64,000 bases of DNA, taken from positions 20,443,611 to 20,507,610 of the forward strand of contig CM060081.1 of assembly GCA_030533445.1 (NCBI GenBank). Reading direction: 5' to 3'. The translations under genes and the position numbers were made by a program. The DNA is from Cyprinodon diabolis (Eukaryota > Chordata > Actinopteri > Cyprinodontiformes > Cyprinodontidae). Shown piece by piece: positions 1-13,900 of the stretch. Below the pieces are notes generated by a model, which worked only from the letters and a program-made list of their open reading frames with translations, ran no database searches and was not told the origin of the DNA. Each line of letters begins with the position of its first letter. Position 1 is the stretch's first letter.

Positions 1-1195
1 TAATCACACTCAGATGTTCTCATGCAATATCAATTTGATTCCTTTGTTTGACATAATGAACTGCTGGCTCTATTTGATGGGGATAGAAGTTATTTTAAGA
101 GCGAGATAAAAAAGGATATATCCTGTAATTCACCAAACTTGCTTTAACGTATGTGTCAGTTTGACTTAGAAAAGGGAGAAAAAATACCCAGCTATTATAT
201 GTAGGCACTGCATTTGTAAAAGAATAAAAATCCACAGCCTGGACCTGAATTCATCACCGATACAATTAGTGGTGATTTTTCATTTTTGTTTTGCTCCTCA
301 TCGCCCCTCAGGTCATGTTCTCTCCATCACTCAAAGTTTGATATTTTTGTCAATAAATCAGCACAAAGCAATGTGTTTAAGACATGCTCCCTGGGTTAAG
401 TATTGTCCAAATGAATTATTTATTATGCATTTATTCCTGAGAGCTGGGGAAAAATTGTTAGATTTTTGTGTTGGATGTTTGTCCAATTTTTGTTTAATTT
501 AATTAGCTGCAATAGAAGAGAATAATCTGCCTTATCTATTTGTATGCTCACATGAAACCAAAATGACCATAAAAAAACACCAAAAAGTAAAGAATTAAAT
601 CTAATTATTTCCTTTTTTCATTGAAATCATCAGTGAATGCCTCTCTAAAGTATGTTGATTCGATTTGAAAAGTACTGGTGTTCAGATCAGTTACAGTACA
701 TTGGTAGGAAACAGCAACTTTTATAAAATTTCTAAATAATCATCAGACAGTACTAATTTTAACATCCATAATAGGTAGTAAAAAGAGTAAATTTAAATTA
801 AAGGTTTAAAAATATTATTTTATTTTAAGGCCTACCTTCCCTATTTGAAAAGATTGAAATGCCAATAACTGTATTTTGATTTAATGCTTCTTGCAACAAT
901 TTGGCTTGATTACTTCCTTCGTAATTAATACATGTTTTCATCTTATATATAGTAGAATTTTTCTGCCAACCTGCAGTAGGCTATTAGGTTTAAAAAAAAA
1001 GTAGATTTTTGCCACCATTAGATCCAAATTTCACAACTGTTGGACGATAAAGCTATTTGTATTCTATTTAAAAATCTGTGTTTTGTTGAAAGTCACATAA
1101 TAGATAATAAAAAAGGGGAAGAACAGATTTGTTCTCTAAAGAGTGGAGAAGAACAACCAGAATCATGAAAAAAAAACATGAAACACAACTGACAG
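1..1195. other. Intron sequence, no recognised feature
   Basis: AT-rich sequence inside the contactin intron that precedes the Ig5 exon. I see no exon with splice sites, no clear repeat ends and no RNA gene. The 77-codon frame at 269-502 has no homology I recognise. Confidence 0.6.
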
Positions 1196-1373
1196 ATCAG
1201 AATCGGTGGCAGTTGGCCAGTAGAGGGCGCTAGAGCATCGCCCCACACCCAATGTCCCTGATTAATATAAAAAAATAAAATTAATTTTAAAGTAAAAAAA
1301 ATATTTTGAAATATATCTATACATATTTTTCTAGATGTGCAAAATAAATATTTAATCTTTAATGACTAGTAAA

Positions 1374-1409
1374 GCGCCATTCCATCTCTCGTAGGAAATG
1401 GAATGACGC
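1374..1409. repeat. Short hairpin
   Basis: GCGCCATTCCAT and ATGGAATGACGC form a 12-bp stem with one mismatch around a 12-base loop. It begins a more GC-rich tract (to about 1720) with GAATTCGTGGACTGCGTCC, weakly similar in inverted orientation to 2490-2640, so the tract may be part of an old inverted-repeat transposon. Confidence 0.6.
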
Positions 1410-2022
1410 CCTAGGGCGCAAAAATCTTTGCCCATAGGCCCTGTTTGAATTCGTGGACTGCGTCCTCCGATGGCCAGATTTGAAAGCCGATTACATCATA
1501 GAGCAGCGCTGAGGTCTGGATGGATTACAAGACTCCTCATTATGCGGCCTACAAATGCGTCCATCTTTTTGCCCGATTTGAAGGATGGGTGTGGTGTATC
1601 CTATCTAACCTTGGTTTTCCCAGGATTCATTGCGAGACCAAGCAAGCCAGCTGCTTCGTGATCAGAGGAAAGGTTACTTGGTGCCTAACAGTGGTGAATA
1701 TTGGAAGTTCAGCTTAATACAATGCAAGTATGTGAATAGTTCCGTGAATAGTTCCCTCTGATATTAATAAAAATAGTAGTTTTAAAGGTTATTGAGTCAG
1801 ATATGAGGCAGGTAATGTTTTGTTTATCTAAAAGTTTTTTTCTATTACTGTGTAAATGGGTTTGGCTGTAATTTAAGGGCAGATTCTAAGGTCTTTGTAA
1901 TTGCTGTTTTGCATAGTTTGCCTAACTAATTAATTTTTGCTGTTGAATATATATTTTTTATACACACATTGTTTAGATTTACTTATATCTTTCTACCCCT
2001 TTTATAGAATATAACAGAATAT

Positions 2023-2320
2023 AACATATCTTTATTGTCCCACAATGGGGTAATTCTGGTGTTTACAGCAGCAAAAAAAAAAAAAAAAATTAAAAGAAAA
2101 TGGTCACACAAATGTGGACCTTAGAAAAATGTATAAGAATAAAATAATAATTAAGAGTTAAAAGAAAAAAACAATAAAATGTTGTACTCTAAAGTGTTTT
2201 AACAAAATAAAAAGTTGTGCACTACCAATATACAGCTATGGATATTTTTACAGTAATGGATATTTGAAAATAGCAATATCAGGGATGTGCAAAATGACAG
2301 CAGAATGATATTTTACATTT
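2023..2320 (-). repeat. Retroelement tail fragment, minus strand
   Basis: The sequence TTTATTGTCCCACAATGGGG, AATTCTGGTGTTTACAGCAGC and a poly-A run resembles, on the minus strand, the 3' tail of common teleost LINE/SINE copies. No coding remnant is visible. The family assignment is from memory and tentative. Confidence 0.35.
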
Positions 2321-3187
2321 GCTTTTATTTGTTTATGCTCCTGGTGGGTACCAGCTTTATTCCACTCTGGTTTCTCATGAGGGTAGTCTTTGTTAACTTT
2401 ACAATAGAAAAAATAAAATAAAAAGAAACAGTTTGAAAAGTTAGGCATTCTTTCTTTTCCTGCTTTGTGTGTCAACTTTAGTACGGTGGTAAAAGCCGCC
2501 TAAGGGTAGACCTTTTTGAATTCACCGCCAAAACTCTTCCGATCTCCTTATTTTTAAGGACTTCGAAGGATCCAGTCCAGGTAGACCGCGTCCTTTGAAG
2601 ATGCAGCCCATAAATTCGAACGCAGCTGTGCTTTCTGTTTTAAGTAAACTGTTATTATTTTGATAGGATGTAAATGTAAAGATAATAGGATCCTATTTAT
2701 CTCTGTTAGAAAAATCCACAACAAAAAGAAAATATTTGGGCAGAAACCGCACATATGCTGGATGCAGATGGGGATTTTTTTTAATATGTCATATTAAATT
2801 AAGCAATGATTAATAACTGAAAGACATCTTCTGCCTTCATTTATCTGTTTACTACAGTGTGTTAAATTCATGTTAATGTGTATTTAAAGACAAAAAAATT
2901 GCAGGGGGAACAAAAAGTTTAATCAACCAAAAGTTTCACGATGCCCATCCAGTACCTCGGTTACCCCCTAGTGGTCGCAGACACCCTGTTGAATTCTAAG
3001 GACTTACTGCGCAATGCTGAAAAACTAAAACTAATTCCATCCACATTGAGGAAACTCAGTATTTTCCAGTGTCGCATACCTGAAAGGAAATAAAAGCATA
3101 TTAAATCCGACAACCAACTTATTGTTCATGTTTTATGTAGAGTAGCTCAGCAATGACTGTCCTTCCTGATCTCCTAAATATGACATT

Positions 3188-3293
3188 ATCTCATAATTAT
3201 GAGATAAGATCTCATAATTACGAGACCGATATCTCGTACTTATGAGATCTTACCTCGTAATTACGAGGTCTTAACTCTTAATTATGAGATAAG
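3188..3293. repeat. Array of short palindromes
   Basis: About 105 bp made of variants of ATCTCATAATTATGAGAT and CTCGTAATTACGAG, each a near-perfect palindrome, repeated with alternating A/C changes. The whole stretch can fold in several registers. Similar arrays are dispersed in fish genomes. Confidence 0.8.
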
Positions 3294-3719
3294 CTGTCAG
3301 ATTTTTTTTTTTTAGTTTGGTGAATGCAATTAGATGAACTAGATGTTTGTTAATTTTCCATAGTTGCTCATAAAGAGACAAATAACTCCAAAATTAAATT
3401 GTTTTTATATATAAAAAATATATAAAGGTGACTAATATCTTCTACATATTAAACTGGTAAATTTTTTTTTTTGTCAGCTTTGTGACATGCAAACACAGAT
3501 TTGCCGTCACAAAACCTCAAAAGGGCAAGATTTATGTACAGAAAGTAAACCTGTTCATGAAATTATGTTTTGTTTTTCTGAAATGTTTTTATAATATTTT
3601 TCCTTGTTAGAACAAATATTCTGGTGTGCTAAGTTAAATTATATGTTTGATTGGTTTTTGGTATATGTCTATTTTGAATTTATAGCCCCCCCTGGAGAAA
3701 ACTACACCCGCCGCCACTG

Positions 3720-4783
3720 ATTCAGAATGAGACTCATGTTTATTTAGATCCTGCAGAGATCCACAACTCTGGGAAGGACAGTCAAAAGTTCTCATGTTCA
3801 CACAGTAAACAAATTAAAGAAGGTTCTCCGGTCAGATGAGTTAAAATGCACATATCTAGCCTATGCTTAAAATGAAATGAGTGAAACAAAACTACTGTAG
3901 TAGAGCATTATGTATAATATTTTAGTGTCAGCATAATGTTTGCATTATACTGCTAGAGCTACAATGGATTAGATCAAAGCAGATTTGACTGTTATTCAAT
4001 AAAGAATGAGTGGTTAGACATGAATATTTGAAGACGTTCTCCGTCCAATTTGATGGAAAGTGAATGTTTTGCATAAACATATTTCAGTGTGAAGATGTAC
4101 AAAGCTGGTACAAACATATCCTAAATACTTGCAGGTGTAATTATAGTAAAATGTGGATCCAGTGAGCTGTTCATAGAGAGTTAATGCAAACACCTTGATA
4201 AAACTGTTGATTTATTTTATTTTTCTTAAGTCTGTTGTCCTGAATCTGAAGAACACACATTTAAAAATTTTCCAGGGTTATTAGAAGGGTTTCCATTCCG
4301 CTTTACGAACAAGCTCATAGATCAGCAAAGTACTGAGTACTATTTTTTCCATGTTCATGACATTTTTACACATATTGAGATGAAATCCCAACACTTACAC
4401 TGACAGTATAAATGTAAAAACAGTGTATCAAAAAAAGGAACTTGCAGGTAGAGGCTGCAAATCTACCTGCAATTTAGGTTTTAACGCCTCACTGCCCCAC
4501 ACCTCAGTTCTATGTCCAATTAATATGTGCACTCATCTATTGTTTTTTTCAATACCAAACTAACACAGCTGAAAATCTGTTCTGTCTCAGCTAAGATAAC
4601 TGTAATCATCTCAGGAAAACCAAAAAGATTTCTGCAACAGATTTGGAAATACTGAATGAAAATGTAAAATAGCCCTTTTAATGAAACCATTTAAGAGCAA
4701 GGAATTTGTTTATATATCATTTATATAATCACTGATAAAGAAAATTGTTCATTACCTTTTCTTACTTTACCTGCTCTCTTCAG
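3720..4783. other. Intron sequence before the Ig5 exon
   Basis: AT-rich intron with no recognised repeat or gene. It ends with the pyrimidine tract TTTACCTGCTCTCTTCAG of the exon-a acceptor. Confidence 0.6.
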
Positions 4784-4911
4784 ACAGATAATCCTGGAGG
4801 ACGGCACTCTACGCATCACCAACATCTCGAAATCTGACGAGGGAAGTTACACATGTGTGGCCAGAAACCACTTTGGAGCCTCCAGCAGCACAGGAGCTCT
4901 GGTAGTGAAAG
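4784..4911 (+). CDS. cntn4: Contactin exon a: C-terminal part of Ig domain 5
   Basis: The exon encodes the F and G strands of an Ig domain, with the typical [16 protein letters not shown] and ARNHFG motifs; the Cys of SYTC is the second disulfide Cys of the domain. It ends in AAA-G before GTATTT (phase 1). The start is uncertain because two acceptor AGs lie four bases apart (4782-4783 and 4786-4787) and the previous exon is outside the window. I took the first AG after the pyrimidine tract; the alternative start is 4788, which would need a preceding phase-0 exon. Confidence 0.88.
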
Positions 4912-7900
4912 GTATTTCCATATTTTGCCACAGGTTTCCCTTGTTTTTTTTAAGCCGGCAGTTTAAATTTTGTTAGCAGGAAAAAAAAGCACCCCAAGCG
5001 TGACTCTGATAATGAAATATAAAGCCGCTTTATGTTCCCGCCGGCTTGTGACAGGCGTATAAGTCATCCATGGTTTTGTCAGCTCTGAGTTATTGCTCAT
5101 GTAGCAGAGTAGGACAAACCACTGCTGGAGCTGTGATTGAAGAATATTTTTATTCATTCAAAAAGAGATCCCTTCTCATGCTTAGACACAGGTTTTAGAA
5201 AAGTATGATTATAAAGTGGGAGCCTTTACATTTTTTTTTCTAGTTGACGTTGTAATAGCAGTGTGCTTAATTATTCATTGCTGAATTATAGGAGGCATTT
5301 GCTTCCTAAGTGAAGTTATTTAAGGTCACTTAATCACGCTGATGGACCACAATCTGTCTCTCTATTCGGGCCAAATTAAGCTTTATTACCTTGTTCATTC
5401 GGCCAGATTTTATAGGGATACGTTTTAATGCACAGTAACAAATGATCTTCTTTTATCTCCTGTTCTGCTGCAGAACCAACCAGGGTCATTGTTCCACCTT
5501 TAAGCTCAGATGCTAGTGTGGGACAGAGCCTTGTCCTACCCTGCGAGGTATCCAGTGACTCATCCCTGAGCCCCGTTTTCAAATGGTTTTTTAATGGCAA
5601 ACCCATAGACTTCAGGAGGCAGGAACACTTTGAGATCATTGGAGCGGTACGTAAACATCTGTGGTGAAAAGTTTGAAAAATTTGCAATGACTTTCAAAGG
5701 TGTTCATTTCTCTGGAACTCCCCATGCTGTCAGCCTCTGATAATAGAGTTTACATATATTCTGTGTTGTATCTGTTGTGGACCAACATTAACCATCTTTT
5801 GCTGCATTGCTTTGAAATATATCTCTATCAATGTTGCACATGTATACAGTAGACTTAATTCCTTCGCCATTGTTTTTGTTTTGTTTTTAGTTCAAGTTAA
5901 GCCAGATTGTAGTGAAAGGTTCTCTGAAATTCAAATTTCAAATCATCCACAGATACTCTTAGATAATCTTCCACAGATATTAGATTTGGGTCGTCACTGT
6001 AACCAGAACATTCAGGTTCACAAACATGCTTCGATTTAGGCAAGTCCATTGCAGCTGTGGTTGAATGTTAAGGTTCCTATTGTTTTCTTTCAACATTGGC
6101 TTTCTTCTTCAGTACTGGCAAGTTTAGTTTAATGCCCAAATAAATGTGTTCTATGTGTGGACTTTTGCAACTTCTCCAGAGTTACCACTAGCCTTTTGAT
6201 TCCCTGATTTTTCTCTTTGCTTAGACTGTCATTTTAGGAGGGAGATATCTTGGAAGTATTACAACTGTGACATACTCTTTTTATGTCTAATGTTATTAAA
6301 CTCTCCTTTAGCTTTTGCATTTAAAACAGACTCCTTGGTGAATTAAGGTCGACTGGTGTAAAAAATGTTTTTCCTTGTTGTACAACAATGACCTTCAAAT
6401 GACAGACGACCGCCAAAAATTTGGGAAAATTTGGGAAAATGTACTGGGTCAGTATTAGGAGACTTCAGTGCAACTAAATATCTCAGATATGATTTAAAAC
6501 AACAAATACCTTTTGATTTAGCCGGCCCAAAAATCCTTATAACACAAAAGCTTGATGGATGAACGCACAAAAATAGGAAATCTTTAATTTTCCGAAGAAT
6601 TTACAATACTGAACATTCCCTTAATAACACATTATATAGTGTGAGTGAAGAGGGACATATTTCAACTATTAACATGTGTTATTTGCATTAAATTACCTAA
6701 ACACATCTCATTGCTTCCATTGAAAAGTACAAGCCATTTGCACATTATAATCTAACTTTTTTTCCAGATACTATCATTGTCATTCAGATACTACTGTCTG
6801 TAAAATGTTCTTATGTTTAATCTTGACTAGCACCAGGTCCCCTTTGGTCTAGTTATATAAGTTCTGTATGTATATTAAAAGGATGAGTAACAAAACAATG
6901 ACGAGCATTCAACGTTTTTAGACCAGATGCCATTTTTGATGCAATTGATAATCAAGCCCAAGTTGAATCAAAGTCAGAAAACTTCACATCACTACACCAC
7001 AAAGAACTGGTGAGGAAACTTCTACTTTCCACCATTTTAATTTTGGATACTTTTGTTAAAACCCACAGAAGTTAGAGAATTCTTGTGCTCTAAACCTCAC
7101 CCCTAAAAGTTCTCCTCTCTCCACCCACTCATTTACACAGACTTCTTTATCTGCTTGTCTTTCATTATGTCACAAATAGAAGCTTTTTTTAGTCAGGGTG
7201 GAAATGTATATCATTGTACTGAAGCACAAGGGAATTACCTGGGAACATTGGGGGCTAAGTGCACACCCTAGTGTGGAATCTCAGGGAATTTAAAACTCAG
7301 AAAACTGACTTTTCATTTAAGACATCTTGAGCTGTTCTGGCAACTTGTTTAAAGGCAAATACTGAAATATATACAGTCTGCTTTATATTAATATCTAGAG
7401 ACACCATTTGATTTAACCCATAAATACAGTATCAATTCAATACTGTATATTGTAGAAAAAACTTTAAAAAAAACATGATTGTCACTGTGGGCTGAAACAA
7501 AGAGCAGGAGCGAGCACAATTTTAAAGTCTTAAAGGTACTGCATAAAAAAGTTCCTGGTTCATTTTTTTTTTTTTTTTTATACACCCTGCATGCATCTAA
7601 AACATGGACCATTACTGTATAACCTACATATAAAAGCTAAATTACACTATTTAATTTTTTTATTTTGAGATAAAGAGTAAATAATAGAATAAATATTTGG
7701 GGCGATTTTTATTCTTTTTGCTATACTGAGGCTAGCTAAAAGAGGTATTTTCTTTGAAGAAATATATAGAAAAGTTATTATAGGTTATTTTAACTCTTGT
7801 TTAAATAAAAGCAAAACATTTTTTTGGTTTTAATCATTTGAAAAACTGCCTTATGCTATGATAAAAAATCGTAATAATAATAAATCATTTTTATGACCAT

Positions 7901-10900
7901 ACAAGTAATCAAAATCCTAACTCAATGAATAGAAAAATAGGGATATTCCAAGAAGGTATATGTGCCTTTTTCATGTGGGTCTTTAAAAACAGATAAACCA
8001 CAAGAAAATGAAATAAAATTGGGATATGATGTAGGGAATTTCTTTGATAGAAATTAAACTTTGGTAAAAAGTTTTAAGCCAACTATCATAAGGTGGAAGA
8101 AATAAAAACAGAGTGCAAAAACAGCTGATGTCACAGAGGGTGAAGAGAGAGCAATGAGTTGCTGTGTGCACCACCAGGGTGAAGTACAGACAGAGCTAAG
8201 CCCGTCAAAACGGGTAGCAAAGCAGATGTCCTTAACGTGCACCACACACCTATTGAAAAGCATGTGTGAGGGTTTAAACACAATGGAAATATCTCTGTCG
8301 TGAGACTGGTAACTGTGTGCTGAAGTTGGTGTCTTCCTAGTTCAAAGTACTGCACTCGACCAAACAGATTTTAAAATGTGGGAAACAGCTTTGGTTGCTA
8401 TTTCTACAATTTAGGCTTAGTCCGTTTCATGCTTTATATTATATTGTCATCATGAAAGAAATGCCTGATATTCACATAATTTTGAAGGCATACCAGATTC
8501 AAATTACTCCTTTGTTTTACCTGTCCCATTGTGTCTCTCTCTGGCCACTTGCAGTCACAACAGAATAATTATTATCTTGATTCTTTCTTTAATATGTCAA
8601 CTTTTATCTGTGGCAGCTCTAAATAGTATCAGCAGTCTTGGCCAATAAATCATGGATGAGTGCCCGCTTCCACACAAACGCCTCTTTGATTGGTTCTAGC
8701 ATTGTGCTTGTGTTGCGTTTACCGGAGCTAGGAAATTATAAAACTTTTTATCATTTAATATCATAGGGCACCTCAGTTAATTTCTTATATCCAGAGTGTA
8801 AAAAGATCTGAGGCTTGATGAGAATCACTCAGGGCTAGAGCTTAGAATGCCTAGGCCAGGCAACACCACTGCTGCAAGCATGACCCACAGCTCCCCTTCA
8901 TCTACCATCAGATATATCGATTGGGTCTATTAGTGATGGATGACGGAGCAAAATGTGTCAATGTCTAAGAATCAGAGGAGCTACACAGAAGTATACCATA
9001 TATGAGGTGTGCAGTGTATTTTAGCCAAGGTTTTGTTGATTGAATGTAAGATTTCTCTGCAGCTTGATAAATGGCATTCAAACAAATATTTGCAGGCATG
9101 TTAAAATATATCTGTCAATATATATTAAACTTTAATTTGAATTGATTTCAGCAAACTTGCATTGGCTTCAAGCATGTGGACCAACTTGTAAAATGTATAT
9201 ATAAACTTTAGATGAACTAAGGGTAACCAAGAGTTGAAGTTTTCAAAGAATCTGGAAAACTGCTGATTTTAGTTTCAGTTTCTTCATATCTAGATTCTTA
9301 AAGAAAAAGAAAATAGCACTATGGACATGGTTGTATTTCCAGACTTATTTCCTATGCTTATATAAGTGTTTTTTTTCTTCTCCTATTGTTTCCTTCTATT
9401 CTTCTTCTTTGTGCCCTTAATTTGTTTCCTTTATTGTACCAATCCTTCCTTCTGCTCTATTTGCCCTCCTTTGCTTCCTTCCCTTTTTGTAAAAAAAAAA
9501 GACACCATAAAAAGCTGTAGAGCAAATTAATGCATAGATTTTTACTTTTTAAGATGTGATTTTTTTCCTCTCTTCAGAAAGTGTATGTGTAGTGCCTTCT
9601 GTTGATGCTGTTAAAAAGAGTATCCTTAGTAATATCTCTTAAAGATTAGGTTGTTTTTTTGTTACAAGATCTGAATCAACAGTGCGTTTCCCTCAGCGGA
9701 CACACAACTTTACAAAAAAGTGCCACAGGCAAAATAACAAACACCATCCTCTTACATGCAGCTGAACACAGCTGATATTTACAGCACTATACAGCTGCAG
9801 CCCACCATAAAAAACACACTTCTTGTTCCAATCTTCCATTCTCTAAATAGATGGTTTCTTACATCCATGTGACTAGAAAACAAGCCTGATGTAGTTATTT
9901 TCCCCTAAACTGTCATCATATGTGCTTTGAAAAAATCCCCCAAAAAACTAGGATGTGAGAATTTGTTTGTCTCTTGTGTATGTGAGAAAGACCAGAAAGT
10001 AGGTGAACATCTGCTCTTACTGACATGAAACACTGTGGCTGGCAAAAAGAATTACAAAGAAAGGAATAGTGAATGCTTCATGTTTGCTCTAATATTGGTC
10101 TGGTGTGTGTAGGAAAAGCCTGTGTGCTTACTTGTCAACAACCCTCAGTTAAACACCTGTTAAGCATAACAATACCAACATGAAACAAAGTGTTCAGCAG
10201 CATCTGGACTAATAAACTGTAGAACGTCTGCCAGCAGCAATTTAAAAGGCAGGAGTCTTTTAATCAGGCAGCCGATTGGACATGAATGACCCATAATGTA
10301 AACGAGTACCTGCTATAAAAAAAAAAAATACAAATAAAAACACTAAAAATATCCATGCCCGGATAGCAAGTGGGGATAGTGTTTGCAGCTCATGTTTGCT
10401 TAGAATTTAGGTCTGGCTAAACAGTTACATTTAAAAATTTGCATTTTGATGAGGCTTTTAGATCAGACCAAAATGGGGATCTTCATATTCATTTTCTGTA
10501 TAAAAGTCTCAATGAAAACATAAAGTCACCGTCAAGACATTTCAAAGCACACGATGGATGAAAACAATATTTGAAGTTCCCTGTTTTTTTTCTATAAAGA
10601 AAAAAAAGCCCGAGAGGTATTTTTGCTAACCTGCTTGGTCTTCATCACAGTCAGTACCAGAATCAAGTCTTCTGTTGTCTATTACCTCAATATGTTGATT
10701 ACATTATCAAACTGAATCTAATTAGTAGAACACAGGTGTTGTAACCACAACTGTAAAGAGGTGATGAAAGATAATCAATCCCAGGATACTAACACTCTAA
10801 AATGCTTTCAAACTCTATAAATTGTTTGATAATCTTAAGAGACCTTTCTCACATGAAATCTTATTGATTGCAACAGCATACCAATGAATTTCCAATCAGA

Positions 10901-13900
10901 TAGACCTTAGGTTTTGTAAAATGTTAAGACATGTGGTAATATTGTATATGTAAGGTGGAATTTCAATTTCTGAGTTTGAATTATGATTTGCCTTTTGCTT
11001 AATTTCCTATTTTTCCTCATATCAGTCCAACATTTCCTTAATTATTCATGGTTTGAATGTTGTTTTACCTCTCTCAAATTGCTTTACTTTTGTTTCATCT
11101 GGGAATGCAATCAAAATTTTCCAACTTAAATGGATTAAATATTTAATTTTGCATTTTTTTGTCAATGGAGTCCTGTTCAGTATTTTTAAATTAAGTCTTT
11201 CAATAGACCAGTCATACAGTAGTCTCCTCTCACTATGAGTTAGATGTTTTAGCAGAACCTTAAAATAACAATGCAGGAATAAATTCTTGCAAAGCTTTCC
11301 ATATTGAAACTTCCGTTGTTAATCGGAGTGGGCAATAACATTAAAATAAAACGGAATAAATAACCAATAATATTTGAAACAAAAAGAGTCTGGAATACTC
11401 CCCAAATGCATATTCTTTTATCCAGTATGCAAATATTACACAATAATGTGGTGCTGCTCCTTCTTTAGTTGAACAAAATCCCACAAGCAACTTGGACAGT
11501 TTACTCAATGTCAGTCAGAAACCAGACTAAGATAAAATTTTTCTTTATCAAACTCCTTCAGGGCCCAGTTTCAGAAGGTAGGATCCTTGCATAGTCATAT
11601 TTTCGGTTTCAGAAAGCCAGATATCTTTTATCCTGAGACACACGAATCCCACCAGTTACTCTAGGAAACAATTATATTCCGTAGCAGAATTTTTAGAAGT
11701 TCTCCTCAGTTTGTTGCACATTAGAGCTGACATCAGACACAAGAAAAGAGTCAGAAATCATGCATCCTTTATTGCAGGAGCCGGTAGATGCTGCAAAGCA
11801 AGTGCTCATTATGCTTTTGAGGATTAGGGTTTAAGTGCTCATGAAATCATTCTTTTTTTATTTATTTAATATAAATAATTAAAATAAATGTATCAATGTT
11901 TTTAAATATATTCATACAATATAAAAAGTTTAGGTTTTATTCAACTAACTGAGCCTTGCAGACTAAAGAGATCCAAAAACTTCAGAAAAAAATCAGAATT
12001 AACATCATAGAGTAATTAAATATTAAATCTGGTCTGACTCAACTCAGTTTAGTTGGATGATATATAATGGAGCCTAGGCGGAAGTTCATTTGAAGAAACT
12101 CATTGCTCTCCTACATCCACCTGGGACACAGCCAATCAGCTTTGAACCACACCTCCACGATAGCCAGTTGGCATCCAAAGTTCATCTTAAAAGGCTGATC
12201 CGCACTGGTCTGCTCCTGTGTGCAGGCTGTGGATGCGATGTGTGACTTCTTTCAGATGACACTGTTTCAATCCACCTCCAGCCCCTCCTCCAACATCGTA
12301 TCTAAAACTTCATCAGGGAGTCATTCCTCCCGGACTCTTACTGCGTTCCTTTCTCATCTCAATCAGTCCGGCAGAAGACCGCCATGTTGAGCCTGGTTCT
12401 GCCAGAGGTTTCTTCCCAACAGGGAGTTTTTCCTCTCCACTGTCGCTCCATGCTTGCTCATCATGGACAGGTTCTCTCAACCTATGTTATCCAACTGGAC
12501 TTCCGTCTTCCAGGTCCCTGAGTAAAGCTCTAGTATCAGCTCATGCAATCTACTGGATCTCTCCATAAAGCTCAGCATACCGTCTCACTAACCAGCAGTC
12601 TACAGACTGACCAACTTCATCTATCTCCACTCCACCACCAGTTTCAGGCCTGGGGGGGAAACAGCCCTATTCTTTGCTCCTGTTCATGCATATCTATCAG
12701 AATTAAGCGCTATGTTTCCTGCCGAGGTTTGAGCCCCAAAGACAAAGTAATTGTATCCATAAATTTCTCCTAATTGTCTTTATTTTTTCTGAGTTTTTCA
12801 GATTGAAATATTTTGAAACCGAAATTCCTGAACGTCGCAGAGCTGAATAAGTCGATCAAGGACAATACCTTTCTATTCTATTCTATTCTATTCTTTTCTA
12901 TTCTATTCTATTCTATTATAATACAATATCCAGTTAAGAAACATTCATTTCTAACGCTTACACATTTTGAAATAAGACAGCTCCAATATTTTGTGGAAAG
13001 TGAGACACCATTTTACTTTTGAAAGATATATATTGTAACGTGGTCCACCTTCTCTTCTACTATATAGCTGAATGGGGGTTGGTTTAGGGTTTAATGCATT
13101 CAGTCTTTACCATCTTGTTTCCTCTTTTATCCAACACTCTTTGCTCTTTTTTGTCTTTTGGTATTTTTCTACTATTACTCCTTCTTGGTTTGTTCATTGG
13201 TTTGTTCTCTTCCTATTTTTGTATCTCTTTTCTTCCAATCTTCTGCCCTTCAAAAAAAGAGGCCTAATAGAAAAAACATCACAGGCTTGGTCTAGATACT
13301 GTACTGTACTTTGCTACAGTTAAATAAAATATAGTTTTTGTTTCAGGTATCCTTTAGAACAAGCTTCTTCAATTCTGGCCCTCGAGTCCTGTTGTACTGC
13401 ACATTTTAGATGTGTCTGCTTCCACACCTGAATCACATTACCTCCCCAGCATGTAGTCAAGTTTTGCAGAGTTCTGGTAGTGACCTGATTCCTTTAACTC
13501 AGGTGACTTGAAGCAGACACTAAAAGATGCTGGACACTGGCACTTGAGGACCATAATTGAGGAAGCCTGCTTTGGAAGTTGGTTATTTTAAGATAAGCTA
13601 GGGTCATCCTAGTAAATTCTTAATAAAGATAATCATTTTTTTATTATTATTTAGCCTATTTCCTCTGCTGATCAATTGTCAAATATGTATAGTTCTTTGC
13701 CACTTATAAAAAAAAAGTTGTCTGTTCATGGCTTATTGGTTCTTTCTGTTTCTCTGTGACTGATGCCTTTGTTTTCCTTATGTGCAACTTTAAGGTCCAA
13801 CAGCCAATGCTGAAAGTTTTTGTTAGCAAATCATTAATAAATAGCAAATGACCAGTACTTACTGTACTTCTCTCTGTCTCCCTCACACCTATGTGCAGTT

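Larger units (their letters stand above)
1204..3719. mobile_element. Old hAT-like DNA element, same family as 20074-21395
   Basis: The left end CGGTGGCAGTTGGCCAG continues into a GAGGGCGCT box, and the right end is CCGCCACTG. Both match the two ends of the better-preserved element at 20074-21395 (left CAGTGGCGG, GGGGGCGCT box; right CCGCCACTG). Flanks ATCAGAAT (1196-1203) and ATTCAGAAT (3720-3728) look like an 8-bp target duplication that has slipped by one base. No transposase frame is visible, so it is non-autonomous or deleted. Other repeats (hairpin, poly-A-bearing tail, palindrome array) lie inside it. Confidence 0.55.

Noticed and set aside
5376..5687. 103-codon minus-strand frame
   Set aside because: It is a shadow of the + strand Ig6 exon, which has correct splice sites and family motifs.
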